From Pseudodonghicola xiamenensis DSM 18339 (GTDB taxonomy: Bacteria; Pseudomonadota; Alphaproteobacteria; Rhodobacterales; Rhodobacteraceae), in the NCBI RefSeq assembly GCF_000429365.1, contig NZ_AUBS01000019.1:1-64000 (forward strand): a stretch of 64,000 bases of DNA. Direction: 5' to 3'. Both the position numbers and the translations under genes were made by a program. Under the pieces are notes generated by a model. It was not told where the DNA came from. It saw only the letters and a list, made by a program, of their open reading frames with translations, and did not search any database. Below are positions 39,979 through 49,626 of this stretch, piece by piece. Positions within the stretch are counted from its first letter, which is position 1. The number at the start of each line of letters is the position of its first letter.

Positions 39979-40635
39979 TCAGCGCAGATTGACACGTAGC
40001 ACCGCGGCGCTGGCGAAGGGCAAGAGCGCGATAACCCCGGCGCTGATGCCCGCCAGCAACAAAAGCGGCGTTGTCAGCTCCATCCCCAAGGCTCCGCGGC
40101 GGGCGACCTCTGCCCCGAAGATCAGGCTGGGCACGTAGAGCGGCAGCACCAGCAACGATAACAACAGCCCGCCGCGTTTCAGCCCCACGGTCAGCGCCGC
40201 GCCGAAGGTGCCCAGCACCGACAGCGCCGGAGTACCGAGCGCCAGCGAGACCAGCAGCCACAGATACCCCTGCGGCGCCAGGTTCAGCAGCACGCCGAGA
40301 AGCGGCGCCACCAGCACCAGCGGCAGACCGGTGGTGAGCCAATGCGCCAGCGCCTTGACGCTCACCACCGCCTCCAGCGGCAGCGGCGCCGTGGCCAGCA
40401 GATCGAGCGTGCCATCCTCCCAATCCAGCGCGAAGATGCGGTCGAGCGAAAGCAGGCAGGCCAGCAGCGCCCCGAGCCAGAGAACCCCCGGCGCGATGGA
40501 GGACAGCAGCGCGGTTTCGGGGCCGACACCGAAGGGCACCAGCACGGTAACGATCAGGAAGAACGCCAGCCCCAGGCCAAAGCCACCGCCGGCCCGCACC
40601 GCCAGCCGCAAATCCCTGAGCAACAGCGCAATCAC
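39979..40635 (-). CDS. ccmB: Heme exporter protein CcmB
   Basis: A 218-residue six-helix ABC permease subunit ([21 protein letters not shown] start; [18 protein letters not shown] near the end). It partners CcmA in releasing holo-CcmE. It overlaps ccmA by 4 bp. Confidence 0.96.
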   Translation of the reverse strand: MIALLLRDLRLAVRAGGGFGLGLAFFLIVTVLVPFGVGPETALLSSIAPGVLWLGALLACLLSLDRIFALDWEDGTLDLLATAPLPLEAVVSVKALAHWLTTGLPLVLVAPLLGVLLNLAPQGYLWLLVSLALGTPALSVLGTFGAALTVGLKRGGLLLSLLVLPLYVPSLIFGAEVARRGALGMELTTPLLLLAGISAGVIALLPFASAAVLRVNLR

Positions 40636-41252
40636 AGGAAGGCCTCGTCGAAGTCGTCACTGACGGGGGCGAGCACCGTCTTGAAAGGGGCGAGTTCCAG
40701 CACCCCGGCCTCGGACAGGCCCAGGTCGATATGGGTGGCGATCAATGCGAGACCGCCCCAGGCCAGATGTGCGCGGACCGCTTCGGCGAAGAGACCCACG
40801 GCGTGGGTGTCGAGCGAGACCGTGGGTTCGTCCAGTACCCAGACCGACCGCCCGGTGACCAGCAGCCGCGCCAGCCCCAGCCGGCGTTTCTGCCCGGCCG
40901 AAAGGCTGCCGGCAGCGCGATGCGCCAAGGCCCCCAGCTCGAAAGCATCGAGCGCGGAGCCGATATCGCCGGCCCCGAAGACGCGGGCCCAGAAGGTCAG
41001 GTTCTCCGAAACGCTCAGTGTCGGTTTCAGCCCGTCGGCATGGGCGGCATAGGCGACGCGATCCTCCGCCCCCTCGATCCGGCCCGCAACCGGCGGCTGC
41101 AACCCGGCAATGGTGCGCAGCAAAGTGGTCTTGCCGATCCCGTTCGGGCCGCGCAGGATCAGCGCCCCTCCCGGCTCCAGCACGAAGCTGAGGCCAGAGA
41201 GCACCGGCAGCCCGCCCCGGGCCACGGTCAGATCGGAGACACGCAAATCCAT
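40632..41252 (-). CDS. ccmA: Heme ABC exporter ATP-binding protein CcmA
   Basis: A 206-residue ABC ATPase with Walker [12 protein letters not shown], signature [15 protein letters not shown] and Walker [13 protein letters not shown]. The compact size and LSAGQKRR signature are typical of CcmA. ATG 41252 is used; longer frames run into the gap before the Mth938 gene. Confidence 0.96.
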   Translation of the reverse strand: MDLRVSDLTVARGGLPVLSGLSFVLEPGGALILRGPNGIGKTTLLRTIAGLQPPVAGRIEGAEDRVAYAAHADGLKPTLSVSENLTFWARVFGAGDIGSALDAFELGALAHRAAGSLSAGQKRRLGLARLLVTGRSVWVLDEPTVSLDTHAVGLFAEAVRAHLAWGGLALIATHIDLGLSEAGVLELAPFKTVLAPVSDDFDEAFL

Positions 41253-41331
41253 AAGCCCCCGCTTACCCGATTGCTCTCTACCGAAAAAGACGCTTTGCGA
41301 CGGACGACGCCGCAAGATGCAATCGGCAGGA

Positions 41332-41685
41332 TCAGACCGGCAGCAGCGCCATGGCGACGCGGCGGCCTTCGGACAACAGCACGTTGTAGGTGCGGCAGGC
41401 CGCCGGCGAGGCCATGACCTCAACCCCCAACCCGGCCTCTTCCAGCGCGCTGCGCAGAGCAGTGGGAATATGGCCGATCTCGGCCCCGGTGCCGATAAAG
41501 ATCACGTCGACCTCGGTCGCCAGCGCCAGCAGCGGCCCGGCATCCTCGAACCCGTCCCAGGCTGCGGTGCCTCTCGGGCCGGTCAGGACCGCCCCCTGGA
41601 ACACCTTGCCGCCGATGCGGAAGAACCCCGGCCCATAGCCTTCGATCGGGCTCGAGTCGTTATAGACAACTTCAGTGACACGCAT
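41332..41685 (-). CDS. Mth938-like domain protein
   Basis: A 117-residue protein of the Mth938/NDUFAF3 family (DUF498): [33 protein letters not shown] and a conserved [21 protein letters not shown]. In mitochondria the homologue assists complex I assembly; the bacterial role is unsettled. It sits in the secDF-ccm run, which is its frequent position in Rhodobacteraceae. Confidence 0.92.
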   Translation of the reverse strand: MRVTEVVYNDSSPIEGYGPGFFRIGGKVFQGAVLTGPRGTAAWDGFEDAGPLLALATEVDVIFIGTGAEIGHIPTALRSALEEAGLGVEVMASPAACRTYNVLLSEGRRVAMALLPV

Positions 41686-41700
41686 GTCGGTTCCCCAGAA

Positions 41701-42453
41701 TTAGCCCCAGATCGGCAGCCCGGTCAGGGCAGATCCGGCGATGATCGTATAGGCGGCGCCGCGATAGGCCTTTTCAAGGCCGGGGCGGAACATCCGTCCG
41801 CCCACCACGTTGCCCGCGAGATTGGGCAGCGCCAGCATCAGCCCCAGCCAGACCGGCACGCCCCCCAGCAATCCCTGCCAGATCAGAAAGACAAGCAGCA
41901 GGGTATCGTAGAGAAACAGATAAGACAGGGTCGAGGCGCGCACAACCGGCGCCGGATGCGGGCTCGCCATGTACAGCAGGATCACCGGCGGCCCAGGCAG
42001 CCCGGCCGCGCCGCCAAGAAAGCCGGCCATGCCGCCAGTGCCGAAGATCAGGCCCGGCCCCAGCCGCCCGTGATAACGTAGCCCAGCGATCAGGCAGAAC
42101 AGCATCCCCAGCGCCAGCAAAGACACGCCATAGCGAAACACCTCGGGCGCCACCGCCTGCAGCACCCAAAGGCCCAGCGGCAGCCCCAGAAGCGTGGCCG
42201 CCAGCATCCGGAGAAGATCGCGCCGGTCGGCGATCCGCAGCGCCCCGGGCAGGTTCGGCACAGGCCCGAACGCGTCCATCAACGCCACGGTGACGATAGC
42301 CCAGACCGGCGGCAGTACCAGCGCCGCCACCGGCATGAACACCAATGCAGTGCCAAAGCCCGAAAACCCGCGCACGGTGCCGGCCAGAAAAGCCGCCAGA
42401 GCCAGCCAGCCCAACCCCGGCGTCGCCAGGGCCTGGGCCAGAGCGTCAGGCAT
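41701..42453 (-). CDS. TSUP-family membrane transporter (TauE/SafE)
   Basis: A 250-residue membrane protein with about eight hydrophobic segments (LAALAAFLAGTVRGFSGFGTALVF, LLGLPLGLWVLQAV, GGAAGLPGPPVILLYM). TSUP proteins export sulfite or organosulfonates. Its start overlaps the secF end by 8 bp, so it is translated with the Sec genes. Confidence 0.9.
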   Translation of the reverse strand: MPDALAQALATPGLGWLALAAFLAGTVRGFSGFGTALVFMPVAALVLPPVWAIVTVALMDAFGPVPNLPGALRIADRRDLLRMLAATLLGLPLGLWVLQAVAPEVFRYGVSLLALGMLFCLIAGLRYHGRLGPGLIFGTGGMAGFLGGAAGLPGPPVILLYMASPHPAPVVRASTLSYLFLYDTLLLVFLIWQGLLGGVPVWLGLMLALPNLAGNVVGGRMFRPGLEKAYRGAAYTIIAGSALTGLPIWG

Positions 42454-43417
42454 CAATATTGGCGAATTGATTGCCGCTCTGCTTGGGGTCGGGTTTGGAC
42501 CAGTCGCGTTTGACGCCCAGGAACAGCAGGATCGCCGACGCCACAAAGATCGACGAATAGGTGCCGACGATCACGCCCCAGGTCATCGCGAAGACGAAGC
42601 CGCGGATCACGTCGCCGCCCAGCACCAGCAGCGAGATCAGCGCCAACAGCGTCGTGAGCGAGGTCATCAGCGTCCGGCTCAGCGTTTCGTTGATCGACAG
42701 GTTCAACACCTCGGCCAAAGGCTTCTGCTTGTACTTGCGCAGGTTCTCCCGCACCCGGTCGAACACCACCACGGTATCGTTCAGCGAATAGCCGACGATG
42801 GTCAGCAAAGCCGCGATGATCGACAGGTCGAACTTGATCTGCAGCTCCGAGAAGATGCCGATGGTCAGCAGCACATCGTGAACCAGCGCGATCACCGCGC
42901 CCAGAGCGAACTGCCATTCGAACCGGAGCCAGATATAGATCAGAACCGCCCCGATCGCCAAGGCAACGGCCAGAACCGCGGTCTGGATCAGTTCGCCCGA
43001 GACCTTGGGGCCAACGGATTCGACCGACACGAACTTGATGTCCGGCGCCACACCCTTCAGCGCGGCTTCGACCTTGTCGACCATCTCGGTCGAGACCGCC
43101 TCCTGATCGTCCTGGGCCTGAATGCGGATCATTGCCACATGCTGATCGGCGCGGAAATTCGGATCGAACACCTCGGAGATCAGCACATCGCCCAGCCCCA
43201 GCGGAGTGAGCGCGTCACGATAGGTGCCCACATCCACCGGTTGGGTGCTTTCGGTGCGGATGGTGGTGCCGCCCCGGAAGTCGATCCCGTAGTTCAGCCC
43301 CTGCATCAGGAAAGAGACCAAAGCCACCACCATCAGCGTGGCGGAAAAGCCCAGCCACAGCTTCCAGTGCTTGAAGAAATCGAAAGAGGTATGGTCGGGA
43401 ACCAGTCGCAGTCTCAT
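42446..43417 (-). CDS. secF: Protein translocase subunit SecF
   Basis: A 323-residue, six-helix protein with GIDFRGGT, GYSLNDTVVVFDRVREN and NETLSRTLMTSLTT. With SecD it uses the proton gradient to pull proteins through SecYEG. It lies one base after the secD stop. Confidence 0.98.
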   Translation of the reverse strand: MRLRLVPDHTSFDFFKHWKLWLGFSATLMVVALVSFLMQGLNYGIDFRGGTTIRTESTQPVDVGTYRDALTPLGLGDVLISEVFDPNFRADQHVAMIRIQAQDDQEAVSTEMVDKVEAALKGVAPDIKFVSVESVGPKVSGELIQTAVLAVALAIGAVLIYIWLRFEWQFALGAVIALVHDVLLTIGIFSELQIKFDLSIIAALLTIVGYSLNDTVVVFDRVRENLRKYKQKPLAEVLNLSINETLSRTLMTSLTTLLALISLLVLGGDVIRGFVFAMTWGVIVGTYSSIFVASAILLFLGVKRDWSKPDPKQSGNQFANIDA

Positions 43418-43418
43418 C

Positions 43419-45080
43419 TTACACCTCGATCGTTTTCGGGCGGCGGCGATCGTACCAAGTCGAGATCAGCAGCCGGGTGACATAGATCGCCGTGAAGACC
43501 GAGGTGATCAGCCCCAGCCCCAGCGTGATGGCAAAGCCACGCACCGGGCCAGAGCCGATGGCAAACAGGATCACGGCGGTGATGAAAGTGGTGATATTGG
43601 CGTCGAGAATAGCACTCAGCGCCTTTTCATAGCCCAGCTCGATGGCGCGCGCCGGGCCCTTGGCCGTCTTCAGCTCTTCTCGGATGCGTTCGAAGATCAG
43701 CACGTTGGCGTCGACCGCCATGCCGACCGTCAGCACGATACCGGCGATACCGGGCAGCGTCAGGGTGGCGCCCACCATCGACAGAAGACCGAACAGCAGG
43801 GTGACGTTCAGGATCAGCGCGATATTGGCGAAGATGCCGAACAGCCCGTAGGCCAGTGTCATGAAGACCAGCACCGCGGCAAAGGCCACACCCGTCGCCA
43901 GCTTGCCGGCGTCGATGCTGTCCTGGCCGAGTTCAGGGCCGATGGTGCGTTCTTCAAGGAAATCCAGCCCCGCCGGCAGGGCGCCGGCACGCAGCAGCAC
44001 CGCCAGATTGGTGCTTTCCTCGACGGTGAAATTACCGGTGATGATGCCGGAACCGCCGGCGATATGCGCCTGAATCACCGGCGCACTGATCACCTCGTCA
44101 TCCAGCACGATGGCGAAGGGGCTGCCGATATTGTCGCGGGTGTAATCGCCGAACTTGCGCGCGCCCGAGGTGTTGAAACGGAAACTGACCGCGGGACGGC
44201 CATTCTGATCGAAGCTCGGCTGAGCATCCACCAGCTCCTCGCCGGTGACGACAGGGGCGGCTTCGATGGTGTAATAGACGCCCGGTTCGTTCTGCGCCGG
44301 CACCAGCTTGTTGCCGACCCCGGCCGAGGCGTCGGGATTGGTGCCGCGGCTGACCACCGGGTTGAAGGTGAGCTGCGCCGTGGTGCCGATCACCGCCTTG
44401 AGCTCTGCCGCACTGCCGATGCCCGGCACCTGGATCAGGATGCGGTCGGAGCCTTGGCGCTGGATGGTGGGCTCGCGGGTGCCGACCTCGTCGATGCGGC
44501 GGCGGATGATCTCCAGCGACTGGCGCACGGTGCGGTCGTCGGTGGCCAGCTTTTCGGCATCCGACAGCTTGACGGTGATCTCACCGCCCTGCCCCGACAC
44601 AACGATATCGCTGGAGCCGGCGCCTGACAGCGTCTGGATCGGGCGGGACAGGCCGCGCACGACCTCAAGCGCCTTGGCCATGCCGTCGGGCTGACTGATG
44701 CGGATCCGCAGTTCGTCATCCGGCGAGGGTTGCAGCCGGATGGTGCCGACGGTGGCCCGTTCGCCACGCAGCGCATCGCGGATTTCCGGCCAGAGCGCCT
44801 CCATCCGCGACTTGTAGACATCGGCGACGCGGACCTCGGCCAGCAGATGCGCCCCGCCCCTCAGGTCGAGCCCGAGGTTGACCAGATCGGAGGGCAGATA
44901 GGATGGCCAGCGCGCCGCCTGCGCCTCGAGCGCCGGGGTGGCGCCGGTCTTCTCGATCGCGGCGCGGGCGTCATTGGCCTGCTCGACCCGGGTGTAGAAG
45001 GCGTTGGGCAGGGAGAGGATGATGCCGGCCGCGCAGACGGCCCAGATCAGCACCCGTTTCCAGAGTTCGAATTGCAGCAT
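43419..45080 (-). CDS. secD: Protein translocase subunit SecD
   Basis: A 553-residue protein with LGLDLRGGAHLL, the large periplasmic domain including RRIDEVGTREPTIQRQG, and the membrane block GMAVDANVLIFERIREE. Normal length for the separate alphaproteobacterial SecD. It is upstream of secF. Confidence 0.98.
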   Translation of the reverse strand: MLQFELWKRVLIWAVCAAGIILSLPNAFYTRVEQANDARAAIEKTGATPALEAQAARWPSYLPSDLVNLGLDLRGGAHLLAEVRVADVYKSRMEALWPEIRDALRGERATVGTIRLQPSPDDELRIRISQPDGMAKALEVVRGLSRPIQTLSGAGSSDIVVSGQGGEITVKLSDAEKLATDDRTVRQSLEIIRRRIDEVGTREPTIQRQGSDRILIQVPGIGSAAELKAVIGTTAQLTFNPVVSRGTNPDASAGVGNKLVPAQNEPGVYYTIEAAPVVTGEELVDAQPSFDQNGRPAVSFRFNTSGARKFGDYTRDNIGSPFAIVLDDEVISAPVIQAHIAGGSGIITGNFTVEESTNLAVLLRAGALPAGLDFLEERTIGPELGQDSIDAGKLATGVAFAAVLVFMTLAYGLFGIFANIALILNVTLLFGLLSMVGATLTLPGIAGIVLTVGMAVDANVLIFERIREELKTAKGPARAIELGYEKALSAILDANITTFITAVILFAIGSGPVRGFAITLGLGLITSVFTAIYVTRLLISTWYDRRRPKTIEV

Positions 45081-45159
45081 TACCCGGCCTTTTAAGTGGG
45101 TTCGGAAAGCAGGTTAAGGCTGGGGCCCGACCGGCCCCCAGCCAAAGGAGCAGGTGCGA

Positions 45160-45444
45160 TCAGCTCGCCGGTTCTGTCTTGCTCAGCACCTGAGCGATGG
45201 TGGATTTGACCACCCGCACCTTGACGTTCTCGGCGATCTCGACCTCGATCTCGCCATCTTCCTTGACCTTAGAGACCTTGCCGATCAGCCCGCCCTGGGT
45301 CACCACCTGATCACCGCGGCGCAGCGCCTCGACCATGGCCTGATGTTGTTTGACCTTCTTCTGCTGAGGACGGATCAGCAGCAGATACATGATCGCGAAG
45401 ATCAGGATGAGCGGGAGAAACTGGGCGATTGCGCCACCTTGCAT
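45160..45444 (-). CDS. yajC: Sec translocon accessory protein YajC
   Basis: A 94-residue protein with one N-terminal helix (FLPLILIFAIMYLLLIRPQQKK) and the GDQVVTQGGLIGKVSKV fold. It begins the yajC-secD-secF run; AGAAGGAACA precedes the start. Confidence 0.97.
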   Translation of the reverse strand: MQGGAIAQFLPLILIFAIMYLLLIRPQQKKVKQHQAMVEALRRGDQVVTQGGLIGKVSKVKEDGEIEVEIAENVKVRVVKSTIAQVLSKTEPAS

Positions 45445-45706
45445 GTGGTGTTCCTTCTAAACGGAGACAGGCGGGGCCAGCCCCCGCGAATTGCCGGGAA
45501 CCTATGTCGGGACGGGGTCCAATGCAAGGCAACGAATGGGCGCACCAAAGCCTGTTCCGGCGACATTTCCGTGAAGCTGGACGGTCCGGGTGAAATGAGG
45601 GGCATCGCGGCAGCCGTCTTGTTGCCGTTCCGGGTCCCCCGCAGGAAACGCTTGGCCCTCCCCGCCCGGCGCGGCATGGTGAGCCGATCCACAACCGGAG
45701 CGCGAC

Positions 45707-47206
45707 ATGAGCGATCAGACCACCACCCTGCCGATCCCGCCCGAAGTCTTCTGGGCCATCGCCGGGATCGGCGGGCTTGCCCTGCTGACGCTGGTGATCT
45801 TCGGGGCGATGATCCCCACCGGCTCCGGCCATGTCGCCCCATTGGAGCGATTGAAGGATCGGCTGGGCCTCGCCAGCCTGAACTCCGGCCTGTTCCTGAT
45901 CGCCTTGGCGTTCTGGGGTGCGCTGTTCCTGACCCTCACGGTGGGACTGATCTGGCTGATCTGGGATCTGATCTGGATGGGTATCCCGGAAGATACCGCG
46001 AAGGTCTGGGGCTTCTCCATCGCCCGCATCGCCGGGCTGACGGCGACATTGGGGGCGGTAGTGGCGCTGCCCTTCACGCTGATCAAGGTGCGGATGACCG
46101 GTGAGCAGACCCGGACGGCGCAGGAGGGGCTTTTCAACGAGAAGATCAAGGCAGCCAGCGACGATCTGCACGCAATGCGGCAACGGTGGGATGGGGAAGC
46201 GAAGCAAAACATCTGGGAAGCAGATATCGTCCGCCGTAACGCCGCCATCCACCGGCTGGAGGGGCTGGTGCGGGAGCGACCCGAGGAAGCACCACGCGTG
46301 TCGCGCTTGCTAAGCATCTATGTGCGGGAGATGTCGCGCGAAGTGCCTGCAGAAGAAATGCCTAAAGCGAAACCTTCGACCGAAAAAATGAAACTCTGGG
46401 CAGAATCACTGACCGTCAAACGTTCCGATATGGAAAATGCAGTGCGCGCGCTGGGACGTCTCAGAGAAATAAATGGAGTTGAGCAGAAGAGCGTCGTCAT
46501 CGATCTGCGGCGTGCCAATCTACAGGGTTTCGATTTCCGTCTGCTCAATTTCAATGGAGCAGACCTCAGCGAGGCGCACTTACAGGGCGCAAACCTAATC
46601 ATGGCACAGTTTCAGAAGGCTGACTTCTATGAGGCAAAAATGCAGGGAGCAAACCTGTTCTTAGCACACTTACAGGAGGCAAACCTCACTCAGGCACATT
46701 TACAAGAAGCGTTCCTAAATCGCGCGAAGTTAAAAAAGGCAGAGTTCAGAGGGACGCAGTTACAAGGCGCAAACCTAAGCGAAGCGCACCTACACGATGC
46801 CGAGCTCAACGGCATGCGGCTGGAGAGAGCAGTGCTCTTCAAGACTCAGTTGCAGGGGGGAGTTCTCAGCGGGGCAATGTTACAGGGAGCAATCCTCATG
46901 AACGCGCAGTTGCAAGGGGCCTGCCTCAAGGGAGCAGAGTTCAACGGGGCAACCAATCTAGCCAACACAAATTTCAGGGGTGCGGCCGTCACTTCTATCG
47001 ATTTTACCAATACACCTCAAATTACCCCGCATATTAGCGAAATCTTCGGCGACGCCTCCGTCATCCTGCCTGGCGGCGTCACCCCGGATCACCCGAACTG
47101 GCCGCTGCATTTCTCGAAAGAAAGATTGAACGACAGTGCCTTCCACACCGCCTGGCGTGCCTTCCAGGCCTCCATCGGCTTCGACCTTGACGATCCATCG
47201 ACGTGA
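45707..47206 (+). CDS. Membrane-anchored pentapeptide-repeat protein
   Basis: A 499-residue protein. Three hydrophobic segments lie at about 12-35, 60-85 and 105-130, then a charged linker (to about 245), then a long run of A(D/N)Lxx pentapeptides (GADLSEAHLQGANL, KADFYEAKMQGANL, and so on to about residue 420), which fold as a right-handed quadrilateral beta-helix. The DNA of the repeat part is visibly more AT-rich and uses TTA and CTA leucine codons that neighbours avoid. No DNA-gyrase-protection gene context is present. Function unknown. Confidence 0.88.
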   Translation: MSDQTTTLPIPPEVFWAIAGIGGLALLTLVIFGAMIPTGSGHVAPLERLKDRLGLASLNSGLFLIALAFWGALFLTLTVGLIWLIWDLIWMGIPEDTAKVWGFSIARIAGLTATLGAVVALPFTLIKVRMTGEQTRTAQEGLFNEKIKAASDDLHAMRQRWDGEAKQNIWEADIVRRNAAIHRLEGLVRERPEEAPRVSRLLSIYVREMSREVPAEEMPKAKPSTEKMKLWAESLTVKRSDMENAVRALGRLREINGVEQKSVVIDLRRANLQGFDFRLLNFNGADLSEAHLQGANLIMAQFQKADFYEAKMQGANLFLAHLQEANLTQAHLQEAFLNRAKLKKAEFRGTQLQGANLSEAHLHDAELNGMRLERAVLFKTQLQGGVLSGAMLQGAILMNAQLQGACLKGAEFNGATNLANTNFRGAAVTSIDFTNTPQITPHISEIFGDASVILPGGVTPDHPNWPLHFSKERLNDSAFHTAWRAFQASIGFDLDDPST

Positions 47207-47489
47207 TGACCTCGCCCATTCAAACGTCAGCCCGGACGTAGGCCGGGCCGCGCCCGACCCTCCCCACGGGAGGGCGCATTGTTTGCCTTGTGCGCCGAAG
47301 CGATGTTCGGCGGGGTGGCGGCGTTATGCGCCGATCACGCGCTGCGGCGCCCCCCAGAGTCAGGCGCGTCCCTTTGTGCGTTGCCTCCTGCCGTTCCCCC
47401 GAATTCCCTCGCTGCGCGCAGCATGTTTCCCCGGCCCGCGGTTTGCGGCATAACCCCGGCCAAACCGACTCAACCCCGAGGATCATCCC

Positions 47490-48782
47490 ATGCATGACAT
47501 CCGTGCCATCCGCGAGAACCCGCAGGCCTTCGACGCCGCGCTTGCACGCCGGGGAGTTTCGGCCCTCTCGTCGCAACTCCTCACGCTGGACGAGGCGCGG
47601 CGCGCCAAGATCCTGGCGGCCGAGACCGCGCAGGCGGATCAGAACAAGGCCGCCAAGGCCATCGGCGCCGCCAAGGCCAAGGGCGACGAGGCCGAATTCG
47701 AACGGTTGCGCGCCGAGGTGGCGGACAAGAAATCCGAAGTCGCCGCCATGCAGGCCGAAGCCAAGGATCTGGACATCCAGTTGACCGAGATGCTGGCCGG
47801 CATCCCCAACCTGCCCTATGATGACATCCCCGATGGCGAAGACGAGGCCGACAATATCGAACTCCATCGCTGGGGCACGCCGAAGACCTTCGCTTTCAAG
47901 CCGAAGGAACATTACGAACTGGCCGGCGTGATCCCCGGCATGGATTTCGAGACCGCCGCGAAACTGTCGGGCGCGCGTTTCGTCGTACTCAAGGGGGCGG
48001 TGGCGCGTATCCACCGGGCCTTGGCGCAGTTCATGCTGAACACCCATGTCGACGAAAACGGCCTGACCGAGATGAACACTCCGGTCCTAGTCCGTGAAGA
48101 GGCGATGTATGGCACCGGCCAATTGCCCAAGTTCGGCGAGGACAGCTATCTGATGCGGGAAGGGCTGTGGCTGATCCCGACCTCGGAAGTGACGCTGACC
48201 AATACCGTCGCCGGCGAAATCCTCGATGAGGCCGCCCTGCCCCGGCGGATGACCTCGCACACGCTGTGCTTCCGGTCCGAGGCAGGCTCGGCCGGCAAGG
48301 ACACCTCCGGCATGCTGCGCCAGCACCAGTTCGAGAAGGTCGAGATGGTGTCGATCACCAAGCCCGACGAAAGCGACGCCGAACAGCAACGCATGCTGCG
48401 CTGCGCCGAGGGGATTCTGGAAAAGCTGGGCATCCCCTATCGCACCATCGTGCTGTGCACCGGCGACATGGGCTTCGGCGCGCGCCGCACCTTCGATATC
48501 GAGGCCTGGCTGCCCGGTCAGGATACCTATCGCGAGATTTCCAGTGTCTCCACCTGCGGCGATTTCCAAGCGCGGCGGATGAACGCGCGGTTCCGCCCCG
48601 AGGCCGGCGGCAAGCCCGAATTCGTCCATACGCTGAACGGCTCTGGTCTGGCCGTCGGGCGCTGCCTGATCGCGGTGCTGGAGAATGGTCAGCAAGAAGA
48701 CGGCTCGGTCACCCTGCCCGAGGCTCTGGCCCCCTATCTGGGCGGCAAGCTGACGCTGACCGTCGCGGGCGAACTGGTCTGA
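47490..48782 (+). CDS. serS: Seryl-tRNA synthetase
   Basis: A 430-residue class II synthetase. The N-terminal coiled-coil arm (residues about 30-100, [18 protein letters not shown]) binds the tRNA long arm. Motif 2 ([25 protein letters not shown]) and motif 3 ([19 protein letters not shown]) are intact. It charges tRNA-Ser. Confidence 0.98.
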   Translation: MHDIRAIRENPQAFDAALARRGVSALSSQLLTLDEARRAKILAAETAQADQNKAAKAIGAAKAKGDEAEFERLRAEVADKKSEVAAMQAEAKDLDIQLTEMLAGIPNLPYDDIPDGEDEADNIELHRWGTPKTFAFKPKEHYELAGVIPGMDFETAAKLSGARFVVLKGAVARIHRALAQFMLNTHVDENGLTEMNTPVLVREEAMYGTGQLPKFGEDSYLMREGLWLIPTSEVTLTNTVAGEILDEAALPRRMTSHTLCFRSEAGSAGKDTSGMLRQHQFEKVEMVSITKPDESDAEQQRMLRCAEGILEKLGIPYRTIVLCTGDMGFGARRTFDIEAWLPGQDTYREISSVSTCGDFQARRMNARFRPEAGGKPEFVHTLNGSGLAVGRCLIAVLENGQQEDGSVTLPEALAPYLGGKLTLTVAGELV

Positions 48783-48788
48783 TCAACG

Positions 48789-48814
48789 GCGCCGGTCGGG
48801 AAACCGTCCGGCGC
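48789..48814. terminator. Hairpin between the convergent serS and HHH-protein genes
   Basis: GCGCCGGTCGG, tetraloop GAAA, CCGTCCGGCGC: 11 positions with one T-T mismatch and a GNRA loop, 7 bp after the serS stop and 7 bp from the opposing stop. No clear T-run, so it may be a weak bidirectional terminator or mRNA 3' end stabiliser. Confidence 0.6.
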
Positions 48815-48820
48815 GCGATC

Positions 48821-49450
48821 TCAATCTTCTCCCTTCTTGGCCTTGACCTTCTTGGCCTTTTTCATGGCCTTGGCAGCCTTGGCTGCTTTTTCCTTTTTCT
48901 TCGCTTTCTTGGCCTTCTTCTTGGCCTTCTTTTCCGCCGCCTCGAAGGTCTTGGTGAGCGCTTCGGCCTTTTTCAGCGCCTTGGCCGCCTTGGCCCGCGC
49001 CTTGGCCTTTTTCAGCGCGCCGGGTTCCTCGGCAGCAACAGGGGCAGAAGGCTGCAATGGGGCCGCCGGCATCGCCGGGGCCGAGGTCGCCGGCATGGCA
49101 CTCTCGGTCAGTTTGGTCGCCTTGCGCGGTCCGGACCGTGGCGTTCGCTTGACGGCACCGGCGCGGGCCCGGGTGCCACGCGGCTTTGGTGCGGATTTGG
49201 CTGCGCCCGTCCCCGCGACCTCCCCAGTGGCGGCTCCGGCCACGTCCTTGGCGTCGCTTTGCTCGCCCGAGGCGATCAGCTCCTGCGCAGCCGCGATCAT
49301 GGCAGCGGCGCGGACGACGCCGATCCGCGGCACCGCCAGCAGCTTGGCCGGCTCAGCTTTCGCCAGATCGATGACGCTCCTCACTCCCTGCGCGTCCAGT
49401 GCTTTCACCAGCGCCGGACCAATCCCGCGAATATCGGTCAGTTTGAACAT
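48821..49450 (-). CDS. Helix-hairpin-helix protein with histone-H1-like Lys/Ala-rich tail
   Basis: A 209-residue protein. Residues 1-60 carry a helix-hairpin-helix-like segment (LTDIRGIGPALVKALDAQGV, LLAVPRIGVVRAAAMI) resembling the DUF4332/HHH modules that bind DNA. A Pro/Ala/Arg linker (65-140) leads to a tail of Lys-Ala heptads (KKAKARAKAAKALKKAE, KKAKKKAKKAKKKEKAAKAA), like bacterial H1 homologues. ATG 49450 has an excellent AAGGAGG. It is probably a nucleoid-associated protein (inference). Confidence 0.75.
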   Translation of the reverse strand: MFKLTDIRGIGPALVKALDAQGVRSVIDLAKAEPAKLLAVPRIGVVRAAAMIAAAQELIASGEQSDAKDVAGAATGEVAGTGAAKSAPKPRGTRARAGAVKRTPRSGPRKATKLTESAMPATSAPAMPAAPLQPSAPVAAEEPGALKKAKARAKAAKALKKAEALTKTFEAAEKKAKKKAKKAKKKEKAAKAAKAMKKAKKVKAKKGED

Positions 49451-49557
49451 AGGTCCTCCTTCCGGGGTGCGGCGGGACATGCCCCGCCCGCCTTCGTCAT
49501 CCATACCGACACTGCCGGCCTGGACGAAGATTAACGCAGCAGCGCCCCGAATGTATA

Positions 49558-49597
49558 TACAAAAAATATACAAAAATGCCGCCCCCTGAGGAGCGGC
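49558..49597 (-). terminator. Intrinsic terminator of the desaturase gene
   Basis: On the minus strand GCCGCTCC pairs with GGGGCGGC, followed by ATTTTTGTATATTTTTT. It starts about 30 bp beyond the desaturase stop. Confidence 0.85.
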
Positions 49598-49626
49598 ACC
49601 ATCGTCCCGTTCTGTCGCAGTCCGGC

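Noticed and set aside
47207-47489. Small ORFs and a CCCTCCC/GGGAGGG hairpin upstream of serS
   Set aside because: ORFs are Arg/Pro-rich low-complexity shadows; the 7-bp hairpin has no T-run and such G/C runs are common here.
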